64,000 bases of DNA from Drosophila miranda (Eukaryota > Arthropoda > Insecta > Diptera > Drosophilidae), in assembly GCF_003369915.1 (NCBI RefSeq), contig NC_046676.1, positions 22,878,001-22,942,000 of the forward strand. The letters are read 5' to 3'. The notes under the pieces are model-generated. The model did no database searches. It was not told the DNA's origin and worked only from the letters and a program-made list of their open reading frames with translations. Each line of letters opens with the position of its first letter. Within the stretch, counting starts at the first letter, position 1. Shown in pieces: positions 11,559-21,792 of the stretch. The position numbers and the translations under genes are program-made.

Positions 11559-14500
11559 ATGTCTGCTCCAACAAGTGGAAATAAGTATTGTTTCGCCATT
11601 GATCGTGGCGGCACCTTCACCGACGTACTATGCATTTGTCCGGGTGGCAAGGTGCGCACCATGAAGCTGCTGTCGGAGGACCCAGAGCGGTATAGCGACG
11701 CCCCCAGGGAGGGCATTCGTCGCATACTGAAGGAGGAGACGGGACAGGAGCTGGCTGCCTCTGGCCTGGTCGACACCTCCAAGATCGGGTGGGTGCGCAT
11801 GGGCACCACGGTTGCCACGAATGCCCTGCTAGAGCGGAAGGGAGATCCCGTGGTGCTGGTGGTCAACAGTGGCTTCAGGGATCTGCTGTACATTGGCAAC
11901 CAGGCAAGGCCGAAAATCTTCGACCTGAACATTCGCAAGCCGGCGAATCTCTACCAGTCCGTGGTCGAGGTTGATTGTCGCATTGTTCCCGAGCAAGCGG
12001 ATCGCTGTGAACTGAGTAAGTGTCTCCACTCGGAATCCAATCGCACTCTATAATGCAGTCTCTTCTAGATCACAGCTGGAAGGTGCTCGAGGGTGTGGCC
12101 AGTACAAAGTACTTGGAGGTGCAACCCGTGGATGTGGAGGCGGTACGTGCCTCCCTCACAGATGCCCGCGATAAAGGCGTGTCGTCTGTGGCCGTTGTGC
12201 TGGCCCACAGCTACGCCTGTCCGGTGCACGAGCTCCAGATCGGAGCCATCGCCCGCCAGCTGGGCTTCAGCCATGTGACACTCTCTCATCAGGCCATGCC
12301 CATGTGTCGAGTGGTGGCTAGAGGCTACACGGCCTGTGCGGAGGCCTATTTGACGCCTCATGTGGACCGCTACCTGGCGAGGTGAGTGCTTCTAATCTCC
12401 GTTTGTAAATTAAGTCGATGAGACGGCTTTTTCTTGGAGTCAAACAAACCAGTTGAGACCGAGGGCACCTCTATAAAGATAACCCAACACCCAGTCTAAA
12501 AACAAAACAAGCAAACAAATTTTGAAATGTAAACACACACGCATATGATCTCTAAATCGACTAGAAAATACCCTCTACTGTAATGGCAACAGATGAACTA
12601 ACAATCATGATCGGTTTCATTGCTGCACAGAACATATTTTTTGGCTCTACCTTACAATACCCAATACCCACAATATAGTTGATCATTCTGAAGTCCTTAT
12701 CACAGTTCCCAAATGTAGTCTTCTTTTGCCAGTCACCTACAGAATATACCCTTGTGCCCAATGAATTTAAGGGTATCGAATGAACGGGCACACTGATAGC
12801 GACGAGTGTAACAGTGGTGGCTAGAATAAAGTGCACGCCTTTTAGAGGCCTCTTAGAGGAACCTCTTTCCAGTTAATTTCCATTTATTCTTCATTCATTG
12901 ACGATTAACCTACTTCCACAGCTTCAAATCTGGCTTCGACAACCAGCTGGCCGGCGTGGATGTGCTCTTCATGCAGTCGGATGGCGGCCTGACCAACATG
13001 GAGAACTTCCGAGGAGCCCGCGCCATCCTCTCTGGCCCCGCTGGCGGTGTGGTGGGCTATGCCCTGACAGGGTCGCGGGAAACGAAGCTGCCACTGATCG
13101 GTTTTGACATGGGAGGAACCTCAACGGATGTGTCCAGGTATGCCGGCAGCTACGAGCACGTGATCGAGAGCACCACGGCGGGTGTAACGATTCAGGCTCC
13201 ACAGCTGGACATCAACACTGTGGCAGCGGGTGGAGGATCGCGGCTGTTCTTCCGCTCCGGAATCTTTGTTGTGGGTCCAGAGTCGGCGGGGTCGCATCCT
13301 GGGCCCGCCTGCTACAAGAAGGGAGGTCCCCTCACTGTTACGGATGCCAATCTGATTCTGGGACGCATCCTGCCACAATACTTTCCCAAGATCTTTGGGC
13401 CGAAGGAGAATGAGCCGCTCGACTATGAGATCTCGAAGAGCAAGTTTATCCAGCTGCAGGCGGATATCAACAGCCATTTAAAGGCCACTGGAGATGACAG
13501 ACACCTGAGCATTGAGCAGGTGGCCCTGGGCTTCATTCGGGTGGCCAACGAGACCATGTGCAGGCCGATTCGTGCCTTGACGCAGTCGCGGGGCTTGGAC
13601 ACGGCCAACCATGTGCTCTCCTGTTTCGGAGGAGCCGGAGGACAACACGCCTGTGCCATTGCTCGCAATCTGGGCATTGCCAAGGTGACTCCTTTAATGG
13701 AGCATGAAAAAAGAGGCTAATGATTCCCTTTGCAAATTCCAGGTTGTTGTCCACAAATACGCTGGAATCCTCTCGGCCTACGGCATGGCCTTGGCCGACG
13801 TTGTCCAGGAGTTGCAGGAACCCAGTAGTCTGGAGTTCAGCGATGCGAATGGCCAGCAGCTGAAGGACCGCCTGGATGCCTTGTCCCAGCAATGCCACGC
13901 CAAGCTGGCGGAACAGGGATTCCGTCAGATCGAACTGGAGCCCTTCCTCCACTTGCGCTATGAAGGAACCGATGGCGCCTTGATGTGTGCCCCGACAGCT
14001 GGCAAGGATTCGGCGGCTCAGTCCCCTCTTTTGACGACCTATGGAGACTTCCATGCCACATTTATAAAGCGATATCGCACGGAGTTTGGCTTCGTGCTGC
14101 AGAACAGACGCATAATCGTTGATGACATCCGTATTCGCGGTCTGGGCAAAAATGAAACGCCCCCCGAGTCCGAGATTAAGCGTAGCTCAGAGACCACACC
14201 CCCTGCTGAAGGTAATTCGCGTATCTACTTCGATCAGGGCAGCTTCGATGCCCCCATTTACCTGACCAAAAACCTCTTGGGAGGCCACCAGATCGCCGGA
14301 CCCGCAGTGCTGATCGATCAGCTGTCTACGATCATCGTGGAGCCAGAGTGCGGTGTCCAGGTGACGGACTTCGGAGATCTCATAATGGATGTGAAGACCG
14401 GTGGCAAACACGGAATCAACGCGGAGCTAGACCCGGTCCACCTGAGTATCTTCAGCCACCGCTTCATGAGCATTGCCGAGCAGATGGGACGGGTGCTACA

Positions 14501-16223
14501 GCGCACTTCCATCTCAACGAACATCAAGGAGCGCCTGGACTTCTCCTGTGCCCTCTTCGGACCGGATGGGGGACTGGTCAGCAATGCACCCCATATTCCG
14601 GTTCACCTGGGCGCCATGCAGGAGACGGTACAGTACCAGCTGCGGGTGCGCGGCGATACTCTGAAGAATGGCGATGTTATTCTGGCAAACCATCCCTCTG
14701 CGGGCGGTTCGCATCTGCCCGACTTGACGGTCATCACCCCAGTTTTCTACGAGTATGAGTAGTCTTTGATCGCATCTGGGAAATAACCCACTAAACGTGT
14801 CCTTCCTTTACAGGAGTGTATCGCGACCAGTTTTCTTCGTTGCCTCGCGGGGACACCATGCGGACATTGGTGGAATTACGCCCGGATCCATGCCGCCGCA
14901 CTCCACATCCTTGGCCCAAGAAGGTGCCGCTTTCAAGTCCTTCCTGATTGTGGAAAATGGACTTTTCCAGGAGAAGGAGATCATCAAGCGCTTGACCACG
15001 CCCACAGCAGCCAAGGGAGCAGTGGGCACCCGAAACCTTAGCGACAATCTGTCTGATCTAAAGGCTCAAATCGCCGCCAATCACAAGGGCATCCAGCTCG
15101 TGTCGGAGCTAATCGACAGCTATGGCCTGGATGTGGTCCAGGCCTACATGTCGCACATCCAGAAGAATGCAGAGCTAGCAGTGCGCGACATGCTTCGTCA
15201 GATTGGGCAGGATTCGCTGGCTCGCACTGGATCCACGGTGCTGCAAGCCAAAGAGTTCATGGATGATGGCTCGCCCATAACTCTGAAGGTTACCATTGAT
15301 CCGGAGAAGGGGTCGGCCCTGTGTGACTTCACCGGGTCCGGAGTGGAGGTCTGGGGTAATTGCAATGCCCCACGAGCGATCACACTCTCTGCTTTGATCT
15401 ACTGCCTCCGCTGCATGGTGGGCCACGATGTGCCCCTGAATCAAGGTTGTCTGGCACCAATTCAGGTGATTATCCCGAAGAACTCCATACTGGATCCCTC
15501 GGAAGGGGCGGCCGTTGTTGGTGGAAATGTCCAGACCTCGCAGCGTATCGTGGACACCGTGCTGAAAGCCTTCCGCGTCTGTGGCGCCTCGCAGGGCTGC
15601 ATGAACAACATCACCATCGGAGACGAAACTTGGGGCTACTATGAGACCGTAGCTGGCGGATCAGGTGCTGGTCCCGGCTGGCATGGAGCCGGCGGAGTCC
15701 ATACGCACATGACGAACACGCGAATCACCGATCCAGAGATATTGGAACTACGATACCCCATGATATTGAAGCGTTTCTGCCTGCGCACTGATGGCTCCGG
15801 CGGGCGGGGCCAATTTAATGGCGGAGAGGGCGTGGAGCGAGACTTGCTCTTCCGTAAGCCCGTTACCTTGTCCGTCCTGACAGAGCGCCGCACCCTGCAA
15901 CCCTATGGACTGGCGGGCGGTGAGACCGCAAAGAGCGGACGGAATTTAATCGTCAAGCGCGACGGCAGAGTGATTGCCCTGGCTGGAAAGACGTGCATCG
16001 ATGTGGATGCTGGGGTGAGCTTGGAAATTTCGTTGGTTCTCAGTTCCATTTTTTATCCAATCCTTTGCAGGACACATTTGCGATGAAGACTCCTGGCGGT
16101 GGTGGTTATGGACACATAAGTGATTCTACGAAAATCGTAGGAAACTCTGACCAGGAGAACGACAAAAGATTTGTTGAACGGGGCACTGTTTTCAACTACC
16201 TTCAGGCTCAAGAGTCTGCTTAA
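11559..16223 (+). CDS. 5-oxoprolinase (ATP-hydrolysing)
   Basis: Role: cleaves 5-oxo-L-proline to L-glutamate with ATP hydrolysis, in the gamma-glutamyl (glutathione) cycle; cytosolic. Seen: six exons, 11559-12015, 12069-12381, 12922-13684, 13743-14752, 14814-16014, 16071-16223, with consistent phases, giving 1298 residues, the family's usual size (about 1288). Order of domains: hydantoinase A N-terminus with the nucleotide-binding loop [12 protein letters not shown], then hydantoinase A core with [10 protein letters not shown] and [11 protein letters not shown], then hydantoinase B with [33 protein letters not shown] and the terminal PGGGGYG. The start [10 protein letters not shown] was chosen because it directly precedes the conserved loop; an upstream in-frame Met codon does not extend conserved sequence. 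D. melanogaster CG4752 is the likely counterpart (from memory, not checked). Confidence 0.95.
12558..12836 (-). CDS. Putative nested small secreted protein in 5-oxoprolinase intron 2 (no ATG)
   Basis: A 92-codon open frame on the opposite strand, wholly inside the 540-nt intron 2 of the 5-oxoprolinase gene. Its N-terminus reads as a signal peptide ([19 protein letters not shown]) followed by a short polar part with three cysteines. The expected start codon is GTG (12836-12834), not ATG. The in-frame sequence upstream is open only to a TAA and has no ATG, so either a short 5' exon is spliced on, the start codon has mutated, or the frame is fortuitous. Nested, small secreted genes in introns are common among Drosophila seminal-fluid and immune peptides; that is analogy only. 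The family is not recognised. Confidence 0.3.
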
Positions 16224-16317
16224 AGCCAAATCTAGTGCAATTTTATGAATTTTCTCTTTGTTTTTCTTTACAATATATAAATTAAATGAAGCTTTTGAAT
16301 GAACCGCCATTCCATTC

Positions 16318-16455
16318 TATCGATAGTTAGAGTGTCAACTTATCGTACTATCACTAACGATACAGTATATACTGTATGGTTAGTGGTACTAGTGCTGCTA
16401 GCACGACAAAACATATTTTGGTTCGTTCGATAGTCGATAGATCTATCGATGGTTG
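16318..16455. promoter_or_regulatory. CGATA-motif cluster (DREF/BEAF-32-like) with 34-bp palindrome
   Basis: Seen: a perfect TATCGATA at 16318-16325, further GATA/CGATA cores at about 16358, 16429-16439 and 16444-16450. At 16352-16385 lies a palindrome with two 17-nt arms (CACTAACSATACAGTAT) differing at one position. Known: TATCGATA is the DRE bound by DREF, and clustered CGATA is the BEAF-32 insulator motif in Drosophila. Inference: this is a promoter or boundary element between the 5-oxoprolinase and the SET-domain genes. Confidence 0.55.
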
Positions 16456-16568
16456 TATGTAAATATGACGGTTATACTTGGAGGTTGAAGGTAAATTTCG
16501 CTGGATTGCTTTCACATCCTAGTAGCTCAAGTATCCAGTCGATAATATTAATAGCCGTTTGGTTGAAT

Positions 16569-16587
16569 CACTAACCATACAGTATAC
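16569..16587 (+). promoter_or_regulatory. Third copy of the palindrome arm
   Basis: CACTAACCATACAGTATAC starts at 16569. Its first 17 bases are identical to the complement of the right arm of the palindrome at 16352-16385, about 200 bp upstream. This points to a specific protein-binding motif or a remnant of an element's terminal repeat. Confidence 0.4.
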
Positions 16588-16672
16588 AGATGTGCCACTT
16601 CATACACCAGAGCTAACATTCGGGGTTAGATCCCAGGGTCTTCTGCTATAGCGTTCGGCTACCACCGCGTCA

Positions 16673-16891
16673 TCATGAGCCAGCCAGCCCAGGTTTGTCA
16701 TACTTGCTCATACTTGTGACTTTTGGGTCCGGCCACTGCCTTCCCTCTTCCTTTCCACTCCGCTCACTGTCGGTACCTCCACCGTGGGTGATTCCGCCGT
16801 AGCGACTCTTGGCTGTCGAAGTGAATTGCTTCGGGCTGAACTGTGGCAGCCACTGGCTGTCCTGCTGCGGGCCATAGCCACGATGCCGCAA
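16673..16891 (-). other. Short open frame with coding-like composition, unassigned
   Basis: A 72-codon open frame on the minus strand with GC-rich third positions, unlike its AT-rich surroundings. It starts at a TTG and lacks an ATG or a clear upstream acceptor site. It could be a remnant exon or part of a promoter-proximal GC-rich zone. No family recognised. Confidence 0.2.
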
Positions 16892-17172
16892 TCAAAAAGA
16901 AACGAAGTTATTTAGATTTTTGATTTTGAATTCCTCAAAATGGATGGCCAAAAATAAAGACCCAACGGCAACGAGGGACGAAAATGCGATCGCGTCACCA
17001 TCGCCAACCGACGCGTCGGAGACTAAAAATAAAGCATCGATCGACCAAGTTACGCACGCAATTAGACAAAGTACTTAGCGGAATGGTCGAAAGCTGCGAC
17101 CGGCGACAGGGCTGTGCGTATATAGTACTACTCGTGAGAGTAGGGAAGCTCCTCGCGAGAATCGCATGGGTG

Positions 17173-17215
17173 TATATTTATAATTGCCGCTCCACCATTT
17201 TTATAGCGCTCAGTC
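17173..17215 (+). promoter_or_regulatory. Candidate core promoter of the first SET-domain gene
   Basis: TATATTTATA at 17173-17182 lies about 30-39 nt before an initiator-like TCAGTC at 17210-17215. A 5' UTR intron fits immediately downstream: donor GTGAGT at 17240 and acceptor TTCGCAG ending at 17301, then the leader of the coding exon starting at 17302. Confidence 0.5.
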
Positions 17216-17336
17216 GGTCAGTGGCGGAATCAGCTTTGGGTGAGTACCTTTAAACGTACTACGACGCTGTGAACGGCATTGAATAGTTTTCTACTTCGCA
17301 GACAACAAGGGGCAGCAACAGCACAACACGTAATCG

Positions 17337-18951
17337 ATGCAAGACTTCAGCGAAAAGATTCAGCAGGCGCACGATGAGAAGCTGGGCAGGTGCATACCCA
17401 TTTGAGTCGGTTTTTTTATGTCCGTACAAATTTAAAACAGATTTGATTTCCATTCCATTTAGGCATCTGGTGGCCAACATCAACATCGATGCTGGCGAAA
17501 CGTTGCTGGAGGAGCGGCCGCTGTTGGTTGCCCCACACTGGGAGTGCGCCCAGCTGAAGTGCGCCCAGTGCATGGAGGAGTCGTATGTGATGTGTCGCAA
17601 GTGCCAAGTGTTTCCGCTCTGCATGGACTGCAGCCAGCACAATGACTTCGAGTGCGAGTTCTTTGCCAGTGGTGCAGGGAGCAGAATATGCAAGGATCTG
17701 CTGGTGAAGAACTATGGAATATATGCGTTGCTGAAACTACTCCTGCTGCTCGAGGATCCAGCCACGCGAGCTGACTGCCAGACACTCTTCGAGCGGTCCG
17801 TGAATCTAGAGGACTATCGCGATGGCGAGGGCATGTGGCAGGAACACGAGGAGCAAGTAGTGCGCCCGCTCCTGGCCAGTGGCTTGGTTGAGGCCTTGCC
17901 CACGCAGCAGTTGACAGCAGACGTGCTTCATGCCCACTGCGTGCGAATTGATTGCAACGCCTTCGAAGTGACTGGTCGGGATGGCGAGACCTTGAAAGGG
18001 GTCTTCGTCTGTGGAGCTGGCCTGCCCCACCACTGTGTTCCCAACACGGTTGTGGCCCTGGATGAGCAGTTTAACATGAAGCTGTACGCAGCCGTACCCC
18101 TGAATGCCGGCGATGTTATCTACAACTCCTACACGAATCCCCTGATGGGCACCAGCCAGCGACAGCATCAGCTGCGCCTCAGCCGACACCTGGACTGCAC
18201 CTGCTCTCGCTGCCAGGACGCCACAGAAATGGGAACCCACATGAGCAGCATGAAGTGCCGAGAATGCTCTGCAGGCTTCTCCATCTGCGAGATTGGTCCG
18301 GATGGTAGTGGGAATTGGCGATGCGTGGACTGCAACGCGATCCTGCCAGCTGTCGATGTCCATGAGGTGCTGGCCGAGGCGGGGGACGCCCTAGTCGACG
18401 CCAAAGGTGAACTTCAAGTCTACGAATCTCTGTTGGTGCGCTACCAGCAGCTCCTCCATCCCAATCACTTTCTGCTGCTGGACATCAAACAGAATATTGC
18501 CAGCATCTTGAGAGCTGCAGCTCTGATGAACTCCATGGAGCAGCCCTGCAAGAAACTCCTCGCCCGCCGCGTCGAATTGTGCTCCGATCTACTTCCGGTG
18601 TGTCGAGCAGTGGTTCCCGGCCTCTCCAAGCTCTACGCCATTGCACTCTTCGAGTATCTGCTGGCGCTTGTGGAGCTCATAGAACTACAGTTTGCCGAGA
18701 GCGATCTGGACAAGAAGGAATATGTGGTTAGTAGCTCGGCCTCTAGGCTCTCTGTCAAAGTGTGTCCTCTATTTATCCAGTGGTTAACGTGGTTTCAGGC
18801 TCAGTTGAAGATTGGCAGTCAGGTGGCCAAGGAAGCCCTCGATTTGCTTCGCTTTGAGCCGGAGAACTCAGCCGAGGGATATCTCTCCGACCGGATCTCA
18901 ATGGAACTAGAGCGAATTGATTCAGATTTAATGAAGTATGGCGGCCGGTAG
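17337..18951 (+). CDS. MYND/SET-domain protein (SmydA-type), copy 1
   Basis: Seen: exons 17337-17389, 17463-18726, 18799-18951; 489 residues. A MYND-type zinc finger (about residues 46-82: CAQLKCAQC, CRKCQ, CMDCSQH, C) interrupts the SET fold. The SET C-terminal motif is HHCVPNT rather than the usual NHxCxPN, then NSYTNPL and a post-SET CTCSRC. A C-terminal helical region follows. Known: Smyd proteins are lysine methyltransferases or methyltransferase-like; the SmydA group is arthropod-specific. The loss of the conserved Asn before the His in this copy may affect activity. The intron 18727-18798 is 72 nt with no stop, so retention would add 24 residues in frame. The next gene is a tandem paralogue. 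Confidence 0.85.
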
Positions 18952-19233
18952 TTCGCACCAGCGACTGTGTGTAAATTTAAAATAAAAGAATAAAACAAAA
19001 TAGAATAGATTAGACCAAAGGGAAGTGGAAAGAATGCCCTTCTCGTTGTCGTTTCTGTGTGCACATGCAGGGCCAGATACGGTTCAACGCTTGGTTCGAG
19101 GGAAATCATTGACCAAGGAATAAATAAAGAATCGAAACGCCTTTTAATTAAAAATAACTCGGAACAGCACAGCACTCGAGCAAACTGTCAGTATGCCAAA
19201 GTTAGCCAAAGGGAACGGGATAGACAATAGACC

Positions 19234-20941
19234 ATGGCTGCAGTCTCCGACGATTTTGCCAAGAAATGCGAGCTGAAGCAGAACGAGACGCTGGGCAGGT
19301 GGGATAAGCAAGAAAGCCCTTTAATTGCTCCCTAATCAGCCGCCAATCCTCATGCCGATCCTTTTAGATTTGTGGTAGCCCGATGCGATCTCAGCGCTGG
19401 AGAAACTCTGCTTCTGGAGCAGCCTATTGTGGTCCTGCCCCACATTGGCGACAGACGCTGTTCCAAGTGCTTCAAGCTTACCGCCACCTTCTGCGGGTAG
19501 GTCGAGAATCTCGATCCCCGATTCCTCCACCGATGCTGCACCATGGCTTATGTAATTTTTTTTATTTTTTAGAAAGTGCCGACTCCTCTCCTTGTGCGAG
19601 GACTGCGCTGGCCACGATGAGTGCGACTGCCAGCGACTGAGGGAACTGCAGCTGTCAGACGAGCAAGTGCAGGTACTGCAGGAGAAGGCCAACACAGAGG
19701 TTCAGCCGGCTCTTGCATGTCTGCTGCTGGGGGAACACCAGCACAGCAGGCCCCTATTCGAGGAAATGTCACAGATGGAGACCCATTTGGAGGCTAGGCG
19801 AGGAACGGAAATATGGAAACGCTATCAGGCACACGCATACGCTCCGCTCGAGGCAACTGGTGTGGTAAAGCAGCTGCAGAGCGCTTCCGGCATTGCAGTG
19901 GATGAAATCCTGGTGCAGAGGCTCTTGGGGATTCTGGATGTGAATGTTTACGAGATTCGCGCCCCGGAGCAAGGCGGCGCCATGAGAGGACTGTACCGAA
20001 GAGCGGCTCTCTTCGCGCACAGTTGCATGCCCAACCTGGAGACAGCCATCAATGACGAGCGGCGCATCAAGGTGTTTGCCAATCGTCAAATAGCAGCCGG
20101 AGAAATCCTCTACATCTGCTACACCAGTGTGCTGCTGGGCAACGAGGAGAGGCGCCATATTCTGAAGACGGGAAAGTGCTTCGACTGCAGTTGTGCCCGC
20201 TGCCAGGATCCCACCGAGCTGGGCACCCATATGAGCAGCTTCATCTGCAGTGGGTGTGCCTGCTCCGGTGGATACATAGTGCGTCAGCCCGAAACGGGCA
20301 CCTGGCAGTGTCTCCTCAATCCAGAGCACACACTGAAGCCGGAGTTTGTGTCCAACATGTTGGAGAGGGCCAAGGAGGAGATCTTCCATGCTCGCGGGGA
20401 CATCTACCGGCTGGAATTGCTACTGGTCAAGATGAGCCGGCTGCTCCATGGCAACCATTACCTGATGCTGGATCTGAAGCAAAACATAGCCTCTGTGCTT
20501 CGTCAGATTCTTCAGAATATGGCCCATAGTCCCAGCAGAAAGGTTTACGAGCGTAAAATTCGTGTGTGCCAAGAGCTTTTGCTAGTGCTAAAGGTGGTGG
20601 CTCCGGGAATCTCTCGGTTAAAGGCCATTGCCCTCTACGAATTGGCCAACACGCAGGCGGAATTGGCCAGGAAGCTCTACAGTGAGCAGGAGCAGAGCCC
20701 TAGGGAGCTACTGGTGGGGCAGATCAAACTGTTATGGAATGGTTACCAAATATGCTTAATTTTTTTGTAGGGGGAACTAAATCAGACTGAGATTATGATG
20801 CGAGAAGCCTTGCGAATGTTGCTGTTTGAGCCCGTGGCCACTCCAGAGGGACAAATGTCGCGCAGCATGCTAAGGGAGCTGAAGGAGCTGCAGAATGACA
20901 TCAAACTTCTGCAGGATTCAAATGATGATGTAGTAAACTAA
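19234..20941 (+). CDS. MYND/SET-domain protein (SmydA-type), copy 2
   Basis: Seen: exons 19234-19298, 19368-19496, 19573-20713, 20771-20941; 501 residues. Starts MAAVSDDFAKKCELK and shares with copy 1 the first intron (after LG, same phase) and the last intron (before the C-terminal 50 or so residues), proving tandem duplication. It has one extra intron inside the MYND finger (TFCG/KCRLL). MYND cysteines: CSKC, CGKC, CEDC, HDECDC. SET: RGLYRRAALFAHSCMPN, then ICYTSVLLGNEERR, then post-SET CSCARC. Function: probable lysine methyltransferase-like protein; substrate unknown. Only 283 nt separate it from copy 1, so its promoter is compact or shared. Confidence 0.85.
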
Positions 20942-21780
20942 AAAAAACAATTGTTGATTTCCAACGCCGCAACATAAATTGTATAGATGTTATCGCCATT
21001 ACGGTTTTCGATGTGTTTTAAAAACCATTTGAATTGATAAACAAACCAGTAAAATGGGTTCGTTAATTCGTATCTATCATTTGCTTGCACTGATGATAAA
21101 CATTGGTGTGCCTCCGCCGTGCAGATGCAGATGTCAACCCACCAGGTTTCGTAAACCTGGTCGCCCACTATGAGCTGTTCGTTGCTTTCCTGGTGCTGCA
21201 GGACCTAAGCTTCACAATCAGCGGCTAGACAAGTTTGGCCTCATCGGGTCAACTTTTCAAACCCTCAGTTGCAGTTTCTGCGAGGTCCTCTACATGGCTT
21301 TTAACTTCTTCAAGCGGCCTTAATGGTGGCCGGGTCCGATACTGTTACGGGTCTACCAGTTGTTGTTTGTTGGGGCCGCAAAACTTTCCTGGTGTTCTGG
21401 AGTTACATCTCCACGTTTTTTCGTAGAGCTGAGGAAAAATAGATATTAGAGTCTTGGACATTGGACTTGAGTGCTCTGAAGCTCGACAGCGGCGGCGATC
21501 AACGCAAAGCACTGTTCTGTTCGCTTAAATCAGTCAGGGCGCTGACATCACCAAGAGTGAGTACGAGTTGTCCAGGTTTTGAGTATTGTTAATCAATCTT
21601 TTTTCTTTCGGCTCGCCACTGAACAGACCTGAATAAGGTCACTGGTCACTTTTGCACCGAACCATTTGTCCCTTTTGTGAAGACACTTTATCGGAGTGGT
21701 GATGGCCATTGTCATAAATCGCTAATGGGGGTCGCTCGCAATTAGTTTATTCCAGCTGGATTGACATTTCAATAAAAGCC
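20942..21780. other. Intergenic region with decayed coding-like minus-strand segments
   Basis: Contains an open minus-strand segment (about 21215-20938) with normal codon use at its start (GDQVYETWW) preceded by an AG that could be an acceptor (CTTAG then GTCCTG). A shorter, similar motif (CACCAGGAAAG on the minus strand) recurs near 21395. Stops and frame breaks prevent assembling a gene. It could be a remnant. A TTTCAATAAAAGCCCGC block near 21769 precedes the channel gene and could be its TATA-like element. Confidence 0.35.
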
Positions 21781-21792
21781 CGCACGCACAGC

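Noticed and set aside
16600-16670. Possible degenerate tRNA-like stretch (GGGGTTAGATCCCAGGGTC)
   Set aside because: No cloverleaf can be drawn and no A/B box spacing fits; could not support a tRNA gene.
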